In this document: one piece after another, positions 34,650 to 42,897 of the stretch
How the letters are laid out: each line of letters starts with the position of its first letter
Numbering within the stretch: position 1 is the first letter of the stretch
Source of the DNA: Brevibacillus brevis
GTDB taxonomy: Bacteria; Bacillota; Bacilli; Brevibacillales; Brevibacillaceae
DNA length: 64,000 nt
NCBI RefSeq assembly: GCF_900637055.1
Contig: NZ_LR134338.1
Location: 6,349,501-6,413,500 of the forward strand
Direction: 5' to 3'
Notes under the pieces: model-generated
What the model was told of the DNA's origin: nothing
Database searches by the model: none
What the model saw: the letters and a program-made list of their open reading frames with translations, nothing else
Translations under genes and position numbers: made by a program

Positions 34650-34769
34650 CGTATGTTCGACTGTACTTTTTATGATCAAATGATTGCTACATTTTTCCTA
34701 TCAGTGTTATGGTAAAAGTAGACAATTCACTTACAAAGAATAACTAACCGTTTCGAAACAGGAGGTTTT

Positions 34770-35126
34770 ATGGCTCGTATACTGATAGCAGACGACTCCC
34801 TTGTAGTACGAGATTACATGAAAATCATTTTGGAACGGGCGGGCCATCAAATCATTGCAGAAGCAACGAATGGATTGGACGCCTATCAAATGTATACGGC
34901 CCACCTCCCCGACGTGGTGACGATGGATATCAATATGCCAGGAATGAATGGCATAGAGACCGTCAAAAAAATCATCGACACCTTCCCCGACGCCAACATC
35001 ATTATGGTCAGCACCAACGGATTAAAGCCGCTCGTTTTTGAGGCAATCAACGCTGGAGCGCGCGATTATATTCTAAAACCGATCGATGAAGAACGACTTT
35101 TGGCTTCCATTACGAATTCGCTTTAG
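34770..35126 (+). CDS. Single-domain CheY-like response regulator
   Basis: A 118-residue receiver domain without output domain: acidic pair D8-D9, phospho-acceptor D53 in MDINMPGMNG, switch Ser in VSTNG, and K near 103 in LKPID. AGGAGG lies just before the ATG. It converges on the giant kinase gene, sharing a terminator. It is the likely phosphate acceptor for that protein's CheA-like C-terminus. No CheW, receptor or flagellar gene is nearby, so a chemotaxis role is not implied. Confidence 0.88.
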   Translation: MARILIADDSLVVRDYMKIILERAGHQIIAEATNGLDAYQMYTAHLPDVVTMDINMPGMNGIETVKKIIDTFPDANIIMVSTNGLKPLVFEAINAGARDYILKPIDEERLLASITNSL

Positions 35127-35140
35127 TCGATCAAACAAAA

Positions 35141-35170
35141 AACTGAGGCACTGTCGCCTCAGTTTTTTCT
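35141..35170. terminator. Bidirectional terminator between response regulator and hybrid kinase
   Basis: Perfect stem AACTGAGGC (35141-35149) with GCCTCAGTT (35156-35164), then TTTTTTC. Confidence 0.85.
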
Positions 35171-35176
35171 ATGGGT

Positions 35177-38100
35177 CTAGCGAATTTCTTCCAACGGGAT
35201 TCGGAAGGTAAAATGGGTGCCTTCTCCTTTTTGGGTATGAACCTGAAGGGTTCCTCCCAACTGGTCAACCTCTTGTTTGACAATGGACAGGCCAATTCCT
35301 CTGCCCGATACGAGACTCGCATGTTCCTGTACCGTGACATGCTCAGCCAATGCCAACTTTAGTTTTTCCATATCGCCGCCCCGCCCATCATCACGAATCG
35401 TGACGCACAGGGAAGTATCCTCTTGCCAAATGCGGCATTGAATCTTGCCGCTGCGTTCTTTTCCGCATGCCAATCGTTCTTGCTCTTCTTCCATTCCATG
35501 ATCGATCGCATTGTTGAATACGTGAACCAGGCTCCTCGCAAAATTCTCGAATCGCTCTGGATCGACCAATACTTCTTCTGCGTCCCATTCGACCCGATCG
35601 ATGGTCTTGTTCAGACGGATGGCAAGCTCACTTACATAGTCTTCATACCGGGACAACATGTCCTTTATTGGACGGTAGCGAAGCTTGCGGATGCGGTGGA
35701 GCAGCTCCTGCTGAGCCTCCCCCTGTACCAGACTGGTGATCTCATGCTCGAAGCTTTCCCATCGCTCTTTTGTAATGGTGTACACATGCTCGTTATGATC
35801 CAGGAACCCGATCCCGAGCTTGTGCTGTATGATTGACAAATCCTGTTGCATCGCAGCTTGAACCTCTGCGAACGACTGCTCGGCGCGCATCCCCTCATCG
35901 GATAGGCGCTCTTCGGACTTTGCCCATTGAATCAACCACGACTCCAAATCATGCAGCTTTTGCGGTGTATGAATCAAATGTAATTGGCTGAAGTCACCTT
36001 TAAACTGATGAATCTGAGCGATCAATTTGAATAGTTTCTCGGTTTCTGCAATCTCTTCTCTCAGAACCTGCTTCCACCCATCCTCAAAAAAAGCGTCAAA
36101 AGCTCGCAGTACCTTTTGGAAGAGCGGGAGACTAATCGCCACAGTTACGACCATATTCAACCTTTGCCATTCTCGCTCCATCTTAGATTCGAGCGCCCGC
36201 TGCTCACTCATATCGGTCAGGATCAGCATCAAGCCCTCTGGCGAATCGCGCCGATCTTCATAAATCGGCTTACATGCCAGCTTCAACGGAATTTGATTGA
36301 TTTGGATCTCCGTAGGAAATAGACTGAGATACAGCTCTTTTTGCCCTTGGTCTTTTGCTTCAAAATACTTTTCCAAAAGGGATACAATAAACACGCCATC
36401 CTCTGGACGATCCGGGTATAGTAGCTCTGCGACCGATACCCCAGCCAGTTCTCTGCCAAAAATCCGGAGACATTCCCGACTGTATTCGGAGTGGACCAGC
36501 AGGTTTTTGGAAAAGGAAAGGAAGCCTTGTCCCGCATTGTTTAACAAATTTTTATTCGCCTGCAAAAGTGCCTGTATCTCATTGGTACGCTCTGTCACAA
36601 TCTTTTCCAAGGATTGATTCCATTGCTCCAATTGATGATACAGTCTCGCATTTTCAATAAAGATCGCAATTTGCGAGAAGATCAGTCTGAGCGGCTCTGA
36701 GCGTTTTTCGTTGAACACATGTGTCGTCTCGTTGTTCTCCAAATAAATGACACCGATCATTTTTCCTTGCTGCCATAGCGGGGAGCATAGAATTGATTTC
36801 GGCTTGTGCTTCGCAATGTACGTATCGCGGAAAAAGACTCCTTCAACTGAAGCGTTGTGGAGCACCAGCATCTCTTCTGTACGAATGGTGTAATTCACGA
36901 CAGCGACAGAGAGCATCCCGCTATGCTCATACGGGACAGACTGCATGATCTCCACGTCCAAATCGACAGAGCCTGCCGCTTCGATGAGCCAGTCACCATC
37001 TTTTTTCAGCAGGAGGATTCCTTTCTCTGCACCTGCATTGCTCATCACCGTGCGCAGCATCGTCGCCAACAGCATTTCCAGGCGGAGCTCGCTGGCAATC
37101 GTTTGCGACGCCTTGATGACACTCATTAAATCGACGAGGTCTGCTGTCTGGTCAGTCGTGGCAATCTCGGCGGAAGCTCCCAAGCTTCTTACCCGTTGCA
37201 AAAGATAAGGGTGCCGTTCCTCAATCTCTCGTGCCTTGGCGACCGCTCCCCAAAGCATGTAAACCTCGTGCGCCTCAGTCATGTATACCTTCGCAATCGT
37301 TTCGAGCCCGAGTGCCAAGTAATGCCGGGCAGCCAATTCATTTGCCAGCGCCTCGTTTTGCAAGAAAACATCTTTTTTGGCGAGTTGAACCGCCTGTTCA
37401 TAAAAAGGACCTGCTTCTTGTTTTTTCTCTGTGACACGCAGCCACTCGGCATGCATCAGCAACCACTTGTGCTGAAAATTTTCCGGGCATTCCTTTGCCC
37501 ACGTCTTCATCTTTTTGATATTTGCTCTGATTTTTTTCCCATACTTCGATTTTTCCTGTCGGTTAGCGTTCTCATAGAGCCCCGTCAATGCCAGGGTTTG
37601 CATAAAAACTTGCTGGCTGACAAGAACTTGTCCGCTGACTGAATCCATCCATTGCTCAGCTTCAGCCAGCAGCTCGGCAGCCTCCAGGTAGTTCCCGTAC
37701 ATGAGATGAACCATCGATTTATAGTAGTGGTACATGTACCGTTTGTAGCTGTTTCCTTCTTTTTGCAGGTTGCTTACATATGCCGCTTCGTCAAAGCCAT
37801 CATGGCAAAACGCCGTTCGTTCATCGTCCGTCCACCGTGTAAAAGTATGCAGCGCCTGGCGCAATAACAAGAGCCGATCATCGTGATCAACGACCTTGAT
37901 TTGTTGAATCATATCGCTGTATTCCTCGATTTGCTGCTCCAATTCTTCCACTGGTACACCGCAATAGAGCATGGCCTCCAAAAGACCATGGGCATTGTAG
38001 GCAGCATAAATGTTGCCTCCACCGTCCAAGCCGAGCTGAATCGCTTTTTTCAGGAGAGGGATATTCGTCCGCGCATGCTCGCACCAGTGATTGATCAGTA

Positions 38101-41092
38101 GGGCAAACGCGCCATACGCCTTCGTCATGGCGATCGGATCGGCGAAGCTGTCTGCTACACGGCAAGCCAATTGTCCAAATTCGTAAGCCTCTCGATACTT
38201 TCCGAATTGAGCAGCTTGTACGATCCCGTAACCGGTATAACCGTTCGCCGAGGCGACCGCGTTTCCGTGCACGAGTGACAGATGAAGGGCACGCAAAATC
38301 GTTAAAGCAAACCAATTGAGATTGACATAGTAAGCAGATGGCCCAGCGTAGCTGATGATGCTCATCGCCATCTGATAATTTTCATCGGGAACATCCGGCA
38401 AATACAGCAGCTCATCTATTTTTCTGCCTTTGAGGTGGCGTTTGATATGAAACATTTCCTTCACGATATCGAGCTTGCCAGGCTTTTTGGGAATCGGTAC
38501 GCCCAATAACCCCAAGGCTTCGCTTGCGATCTCCATGACACGCGGAAATTCAGCCAGTCGCGTATACATGCGAATTTCCATTTCCAAAATGCGTACTCGT
38601 TCCCGGTCTGTTTTGGCATGCTGCATCCCGCGTTCAAACAATTGTTTTGCCTCATCCAATTGGTTACAGAGGTACGTCGTCTCCGCAGACAACGCACACA
38701 GCTCCATGGTCAGATCATGATTGCGCTGCCAGCCCTCTTCCCCCACCAGCTCGAGGCCGCGTTGGAAATACTGCAAGGCCGACTCAAATGCCGCAGAGGA
38801 TTTCGCTTTTTGTCCGGCGAGCAAATGACAGTGTGCTACATGCATGCGCTCCGCCTGATCCTCCAGTATCTCTTTGCCCCGATACATATGATCGCAAATT
38901 TCAAACAGGAAGCCAGATTCGCTTCCTTGGGACATTTCCCACATTATCCTGCCCAGCTTGACATGAATCTGTCCGCGTTCTGCCTCTGCTAACAACGAAT
39001 AAGCGGCCTGTTGAATTCGATCATGCACAAAGCGGAAACGAATCCTCATCTGAGACGCCACTTCTTCTTCCACGAGTGCAGCGTATGTCAGATATTCCGC
39101 TCCTTCGATCGGATAGATGAGACCTTCCTCAATCGCAGGCCATATATGCTGGATGGCTTCGGACTCCGTTTGATTTCGTGACGTGGCTATCAAATGAAGC
39201 AAAAACGAGTTGCCCAGACAAGCAGCAAAAGCGAGCTGCTGCTGAGTAGAATCAGGCAATCTTCTCATTTTTTCTACAAGAAATTCGGCCACATTTTCCG
39301 TTGTACCCAGCTTCTCAATTTCGGCCAAATCCCATTGCCAGTTCCTCTCTTCTCTCACATACCACAACAAGTTCCGATCATACAGCGTCTTAATGAATTC
39401 TCTTACATAAAACGGATTCCCAGCTGTTTTTTGCATGATAATCGCAACCAGCGGCTTCGTCATGTCCGGATCACTATGCAATGTATCCGCTACTAACGCA
39501 TTGAATTCGTGTTCGCGAAGCGGCAATAACGTGAATTGGCGCAAAATACGGCTCTTGATGCCTGTCTCGGTCAAAATGGCAATCAACGGATTCATCATAC
39601 TGCCATCATGCTCACGATACGCGCAAATCAACAGAAAATGACTAATATGCATATCTGCAACCAACTCTCGGATCAGGAAAAGCGAAGAAGAATCCGCCCA
39701 CTGCAAATCATCCAGAAACAAGACGAGTGGATGGTCTGGTCGTGCCCAAATCCGAATAAAGCGTTGCATCACCCATTGAAAGCGATTTTTTGCTTCTGCT
39801 GCAGGCAGCTCAGGTATGGCAGGCTGTTTGCCGATCACTGCCTCAAGCTGTGGAATGACATCCACGATCACTTGACCAAGTCCTTGCATGGCGTCGAGTA
39901 TCATCTCTCGCCAAGCGAGCAATTCACGTTCGTGACCTGCCAATAACTGCTTGATCAAATCCTGAAAGATTTGAATGATAGCTGAATAAGGTACGGCTTG
40001 ATTATATTGGTCGAACTTTCCTGATACAAAACGTCCCCGGCCTCTCAAAAACGCTTTTTGCGCTTCCAGCACGAGAGCAGATTTACCCACGCCTGGAGAG
40101 CCACTGAGGAGAACCATCCTCGTAGCGCCGTTTGTGACTTGCTCAAATGCATCGATGAGCATCTGGATTTCCTGCTCACGTCCATACAGTCTCTCTGGAA
40201 TCCGCAAGTGATCAGCACGGTCTTCTAAAGCGAGCGGAAACGGCGTGATCAAACCGTTTTGTTCAAGCTGGTCATAGCAACGCTGCAGGTCTGCCAGTAA
40301 GCCAGACATGCTAAAGTAGCGATCCTCTGTATTTTTTGACAGACACTTCATCACAATGTCCGATAGCATCTCTGGAACGGATGGTTTTACACTGGAGGGA
40401 GCGAGCGGCTTTCTCGCCATATGAGCATGTATGAGTTCAAGCATGTCCGAAGTTAAAAAGGGCAGCTTTCCAGTCAATAACTCGTAGAGCGTGACACCAA
40501 AAGAATAAATATCAGAGCGGTAATCGACGGTGCGATTCATTCTCCCCGTCTGCTCCGGCGAGACGTAGCGAAGGTTCCCCTTCCACTCTTTTGGATTCAT
40601 CACACTTTGGTATTCTTGGTGGCATTTCGACGCCAAGCCAAAGCTACCAAGCTTTACCTCATAGGTTTCAGGATGAACCAGAATATGATCGGGATTTACA
40701 TCCTTATGGATGATTCCGTGCTGATGGATTTCCTTCAAGCAGGAAGCCATGCGGACCGCAATGAAGAGCATCTCCTTCAATGACAGTCCTTTCATTTTCA
40801 TCAGCAAGGAGAGCGGCACTCCCCCGAAATCTTCCGTAATCATTACCGTCTCACGGTTGTGATTAACGAGTTCGATGATCGTTTCCACTGCACGGGATTC
40901 CAATGATTGAAGAATGCGATATTCATGCTTCAGTTTCCACAGAGATTCCTTATGGGAAGGTCCTTCCATCGGTACTTTGAATAAGACAGGGAGATTGTCG
41001 TTATTTCTGTAACCCCGATATATTCCCATTTTTGAATGAGTGGAAAGAAACTCTGCCACCCTATAACCTGGAACCACGATCATGCCGCTCAT
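35177..41092 (-). CDS. Giant pseudokinase-ATPase-TPR-GAF-CheA-like signalling protein
   Basis: A cytoplasmic protein of 1971 residues; positions below count from the GTG at 41101, three codons upstream. Order: Ser/Thr-kinase-like fold (10-275), AAA/STAND-type ATPase (about 300-680; Walker A SGSPGVGKS, Walker B LFLDDLQWADSS), TPR-like helices (about 720-1310), GAF (about 1315-1480), coiled coil, PAS-like region (about 1520-1640), an Hpt-like helix with IHQFKG near 1695, then a CheA-style dimerisation/ATPase unit (FNNAIDHGMEEE near 1864, DDGRGGD, GRGIGLS). The kinase has HKD but the Mg-binding Asn is H139 and DFG is G-S-F-G, so it is probably catalytically dead. ATG 41092 is preferred, with GGAG eight bases upstream. 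Partner is probably the adjacent CheY-like protein. Confidence 0.88.
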   Translation of the reverse strand: MSGMIVVPGYRVAEFLSTHSKMGIYRGYRNNDNLPVLFKVPMEGPSHKESLWKLKHEYRILQSLESRAVETIIELVNHNRETVMITEDFGGVPLSLLMKMKGLSLKEMLFIAVRMASCLKEIHQHGIIHKDVNPDHILVHPETYEVKLGSFGLASKCHQEYQSVMNPKEWKGNLRYVSPEQTGRMNRTVDYRSDIYSFGVTLYELLTGKLPFLTSDMLELIHAHMARKPLAPSSVKPSVPEMLSDIVMKCLSKNTEDRYFSMSGLLADLQRCYDQLEQNGLITPFPLALEDRADHLRIPERLYGREQEIQMLIDAFEQVTNGATRMVLLSGSPGVGKSALVLEAQKAFLRGRGRFVSGKFDQYNQAVPYSAIIQIFQDLIKQLLAGHERELLAWREMILDAMQGLGQVIVDVIPQLEAVIGKQPAIPELPAAEAKNRFQWVMQRFIRIWARPDHPLVLFLDDLQWADSSSLFLIRELVADMHISHFLLICAYREHDGSMMNPLIAILTETGIKSRILRQFTLLPLREHEFNALVADTLHSDPDMTKPLVAIIMQKTAGNPFYVREFIKTLYDRNLLWYVREERNWQWDLAEIEKLGTTENVAEFLVEKMRRLPDSTQQQLAFAACLGNSFLLHLIATSRNQTESEAIQHIWPAIEEGLIYPIEGAEYLTYAALVEEEVASQMRIRFRFVHDRIQQAAYSLLAEAERGQIHVKLGRIMWEMSQGSESGFLFEICDHMYRGKEILEDQAERMHVAHCHLLAGQKAKSSAAFESALQYFQRGLELVGEEGWQRNHDLTMELCALSAETTYLCNQLDEAKQLFERGMQHAKTDRERVRILEMEIRMYTRLAEFPRVMEIASEALGLLGVPIPKKPGKLDIVKEMFHIKRHLKGRKIDELLYLPDVPDENYQMAMSIISYAGPSAYYVNLNWFALTILRALHLSLVHGNAVASANGYTGYGIVQAAQFGKYREAYEFGQLACRVADSFADPIAMTKAYGAFALLINHWCEHARTNIPLLKKAIQLGLDGGGNIYAAYNAHGLLEAMLYCGVPVEELEQQIEEYSDMIQQIKVVDHDDRLLLLRQALHTFTRWTDDERTAFCHDGFDEAAYVSNLQKEGNSYKRYMYHYYKSMVHLMYGNYLEAAELLAEAEQWMDSVSGQVLVSQQVFMQTLALTGLYENANRQEKSKYGKKIRANIKKMKTWAKECPENFQHKWLLMHAEWLRVTEKKQEAGPFYEQAVQLAKKDVFLQNEALANELAARHYLALGLETIAKVYMTEAHEVYMLWGAVAKAREIEERHPYLLQRVRSLGASAEIATTDQTADLVDLMSVIKASQTIASELRLEMLLATMLRTVMSNAGAEKGILLLKKDGDWLIEAAGSVDLDVEIMQSVPYEHSGMLSVAVVNYTIRTEEMLVLHNASVEGVFFRDTYIAKHKPKSILCSPLWQQGKMIGVIYLENNETTHVFNEKRSEPLRLIFSQIAIFIENARLYHQLEQWNQSLEKIVTERTNEIQALLQANKNLLNNAGQGFLSFSKNLLVHSEYSRECLRIFGRELAGVSVAELLYPDRPEDGVFIVSLLEKYFEAKDQGQKELYLSLFPTEIQINQIPLKLACKPIYEDRRDSPEGLMLILTDMSEQRALESKMEREWQRLNMVVTVAISLPLFQKVLRAFDAFFEDGWKQVLREEIAETEKLFKLIAQIHQFKGDFSQLHLIHTPQKLHDLESWLIQWAKSEERLSDEGMRAEQSFAEVQAAMQQDLSIIQHKLGIGFLDHNEHVYTITKERWESFEHEITSLVQGEAQQELLHRIRKLRYRPIKDMLSRYEDYVSELAIRLNKTIDRVEWDAEEVLVDPERFENFARSLVHVFNNAIDHGMEEEQERLACGKERSGKIQCRIWQEDTSLCVTIRDDGRGGDMEKLKLALAEHVTVQEHASLVSGRGIGLSIVKQEVDQLGGTLQVHTQKGEGTHFTFRIPLEEIR

Positions 41093-41153
41093 ACTATCCA
41101 CTCCATCTTTAGGTAGAACATCCTATCTTTTTAATTGTTGCCCCGGAACAAAT

Positions 41154-41175
41154 AATCTATATTTAATCTATATTC
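41154..41175 (+). repeat. Tandem 11-bp direct repeat upstream of cupin gene
   Basis: AATCTATATTT followed by AATCTATATTC, one helical turn apart, about 47 nt before the TTG start. It could be an operator. Confidence 0.4.
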
Positions 41176-41221
41176 TGTCTTAATATAATCTCTTTTTACT
41201 ATTTTTCAAGGAGGTATAGTT

Positions 41222-41848
41222 TTGTCAAATCTAAGTCGCAGTGTAAGTAACCCGCATAATCATGAAGTGGTTACCTTTTTGAAGACAACGGAAGAAACGA
41301 ATGGCGAATATTTGTTATTCCGTACCGATCTTCCACCTGATAACGGGATTTTTCTACACTATCATACAAAACTTGTCGAAACCTTTGAAGGTGTAATTGG
41401 AAATTTAGAGGTAACCATTGATGGAAAAAAAGTAATCCTGAAGCCGGGAGAGAAGCTAAACATACCAACAGACAAGGTTCATGGGTTCCACAATCCCTCT
41501 AACGAATTCGTCAGCTTCCATGTCGAAATCCGTCCGGCTGGTACTTTTGAAGCGTTTGTCCGCTGTGGATACGGGCTCGATACAGACGGGCGCAGCTTTT
41601 ACTTGCCGATTCTCAAGCAATATATCCCGAAAAATATTCTCCTCTTGGGAACGATCTTTGAGATGGGGCAGTTTTACCTCCCAATCATTCCGCGTTTCCT
41701 GCAAAAAGGCATGTTCGCTGTGTTCGCTGCACTAGCTCGTTGGACAGGCTCAGATAAATCACTAGAAAAATACTACAAACCCTCTCCAGCTACACCAGTC
41801 ACTCATACCGAATTCGAGCAAACAGCGCAAAAGACGTTGCAAGGATAA
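41222..41848 (+). CDS. Cupin-domain protein
   Basis: A 208-residue protein with one cupin domain: FLHYHTKLVETFEGVIG gives metal-type His and Glu, and LNIPTDKVHGFHNPS the second motif. The C-terminal third has two hydrophobic stretches (ILLLGTIFEMGQFYLPIIPRFL, GMFAVFAALARW) that may pack as a membrane-associated helix pair. It starts at TTG 41222 with AAGGAGG about 8 nt upstream. Enzyme or sensor role unknown. A weak GACACC/GGTGTC hairpin (41858-41888) follows. Confidence 0.8.
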   Translation: MSNLSRSVSNPHNHEVVTFLKTTEETNGEYLLFRTDLPPDNGIFLHYHTKLVETFEGVIGNLEVTIDGKKVILKPGEKLNIPTDKVHGFHNPSNEFVSFHVEIRPAGTFEAFVRCGYGLDTDGRSFYLPILKQYIPKNILLLGTIFEMGQFYLPIIPRFLQKGMFAVFAALARWTGSDKSLEKYYKPSPATPVTHTEFEQTAQKTLQG

Positions 41849-41959
41849 AATGAGAAAGACACCATAGGGATTACTCCAGCTCGGTGTCCTCCACGCTTCT
41901 TATATCCACATATTCCAACCTGGATTTGTTGTTTTAACGTGTAAGATCGTGTAACTACT

Positions 41960-42694
41960 TCACCGTATCAGAGCGTGAAGCTGCTCTTGCACGTTGTCTT
42001 GGCACATGCCTCCATGATAACAAATGATACTATTAATTTCCAAGTTATCGAATTTTTTTAATGAGTTTACTGCCATTTCCATATCGAGAGTGGTTTGCGG
42101 AATCGGTCCTCGTAGTGCTTCGTTCATGTACACCATTGCATCGCCTGCTATCAATGTCTTGCTATCTTGTACATAAAGGCTGATATGCCCCGGCGTATGT
42201 CCGGGAGTATGAATGATGCGAATTCCCCCACAATACGGCAGAATCTCTGTGTCTGCCAGTGTCTTGTGCACCATTGCCTTTGGCGGATTTTCGCAAAGCC
42301 ATTGCAAGTGCTCGCGTTCCTTTTCAGGCAACATCGCAAGTAAAGGGGCCATGCTTTGGGGGTTTGCTTTGAGGAGAGGGCGTGTGCCTTCAATGTACGG
42401 CTGATCTAGCTCATGCGCGTATATTTCAACCTGTCCGCCAAGCTCACGAACGATTTCTGGAAGACTGCCGATATGATCAAGGTCCTGATGTGTCAAAATG
42501 ATCGCTTGTAAACGCTCAGGTGGTATGCCAGCGCGGCTCATCTCCTGACGAATGGTCTCCCATGAACCAGGCATTCCTGTATCTACCAAAACTGCTCGGT
42601 CATCATCCCAAAGCAAGGTGGGATAGATCACCATCGGCTTGCCAAATGCCTCTCCTTGCAACGGAATCATTTTCACACCTGCGTTTGCTTTCAT
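41960..42694 (-). CDS. Metallo-beta-lactamase-fold hydrolase
   Basis: A 244-residue MBL-fold protein with metal motif H-x-D-x-D-H (H69, D71, D73, H74), an early LVDTGMPG strand, the third His in HTPGHTPGH, the metal-bridging Asp in LIAGDAMVY, and a C-terminal CYHGG. Such proteins include glyoxalase II-like and lactonase enzymes; substrate is not predictable. No signal peptide is present. AGGAGGAATAG precedes ATG 42694. Confidence 0.85.
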   Translation of the reverse strand: MKANAGVKMIPLQGEAFGKPMVIYPTLLWDDDRAVLVDTGMPGSWETIRQEMSRAGIPPERLQAIILTHQDLDHIGSLPEIVRELGGQVEIYAHELDQPYIEGTRPLLKANPQSMAPLLAMLPEKEREHLQWLCENPPKAMVHKTLADTEILPYCGGIRIIHTPGHTPGHISLYVQDSKTLIAGDAMVYMNEALRGPIPQTTLDMEMAVNSLKKFDNLEINSIICYHGGMCQDNVQEQLHALIR

Positions 42695-42850
42695 ATCCTA
42701 TTCCTCCTCACACCATTTCATCGCACAACTACTTTTTTATCACGGAGTGAGGAGTCATTTCAACAACAAAATATTTAATTATATCACAAATAAAAATATT
42801 TGTCAATGCGTTTTTATGACGTCTTCTTGTACAACAAAAACACCGGAATT

Positions 42851-42881
42851 ACGCGGTCGCTCCTACCAGAGCAGACCGCGT
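42851..42881. terminator. Terminator of the tubulin/VWA/GTPase operon
   Basis: Perfect ACGCGGTC (42851-42858) with GACCGCGT (42874-42881), inner GCTC/GAGC; a T-rich tract (GGTGTTTTTGTTG) follows on the minus strand. Confidence 0.75.
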
Positions 42882-42897
42882 TGGCGTTTTTATCCTC

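Noticed and set aside
34770..41092. Chemotaxis locus.
   Set aside because: CheY- and CheA-like domains occur, but no CheW, receptor, CheB/CheR or flagellar gene is nearby.
35177..41092. Active Ser/Thr protein kinase annotation for the N-terminal domain.
   Set aside because: Catalytic-loop Asn and DFG Asp are both replaced, so activity is unlikely despite the retained HKD and Lys.
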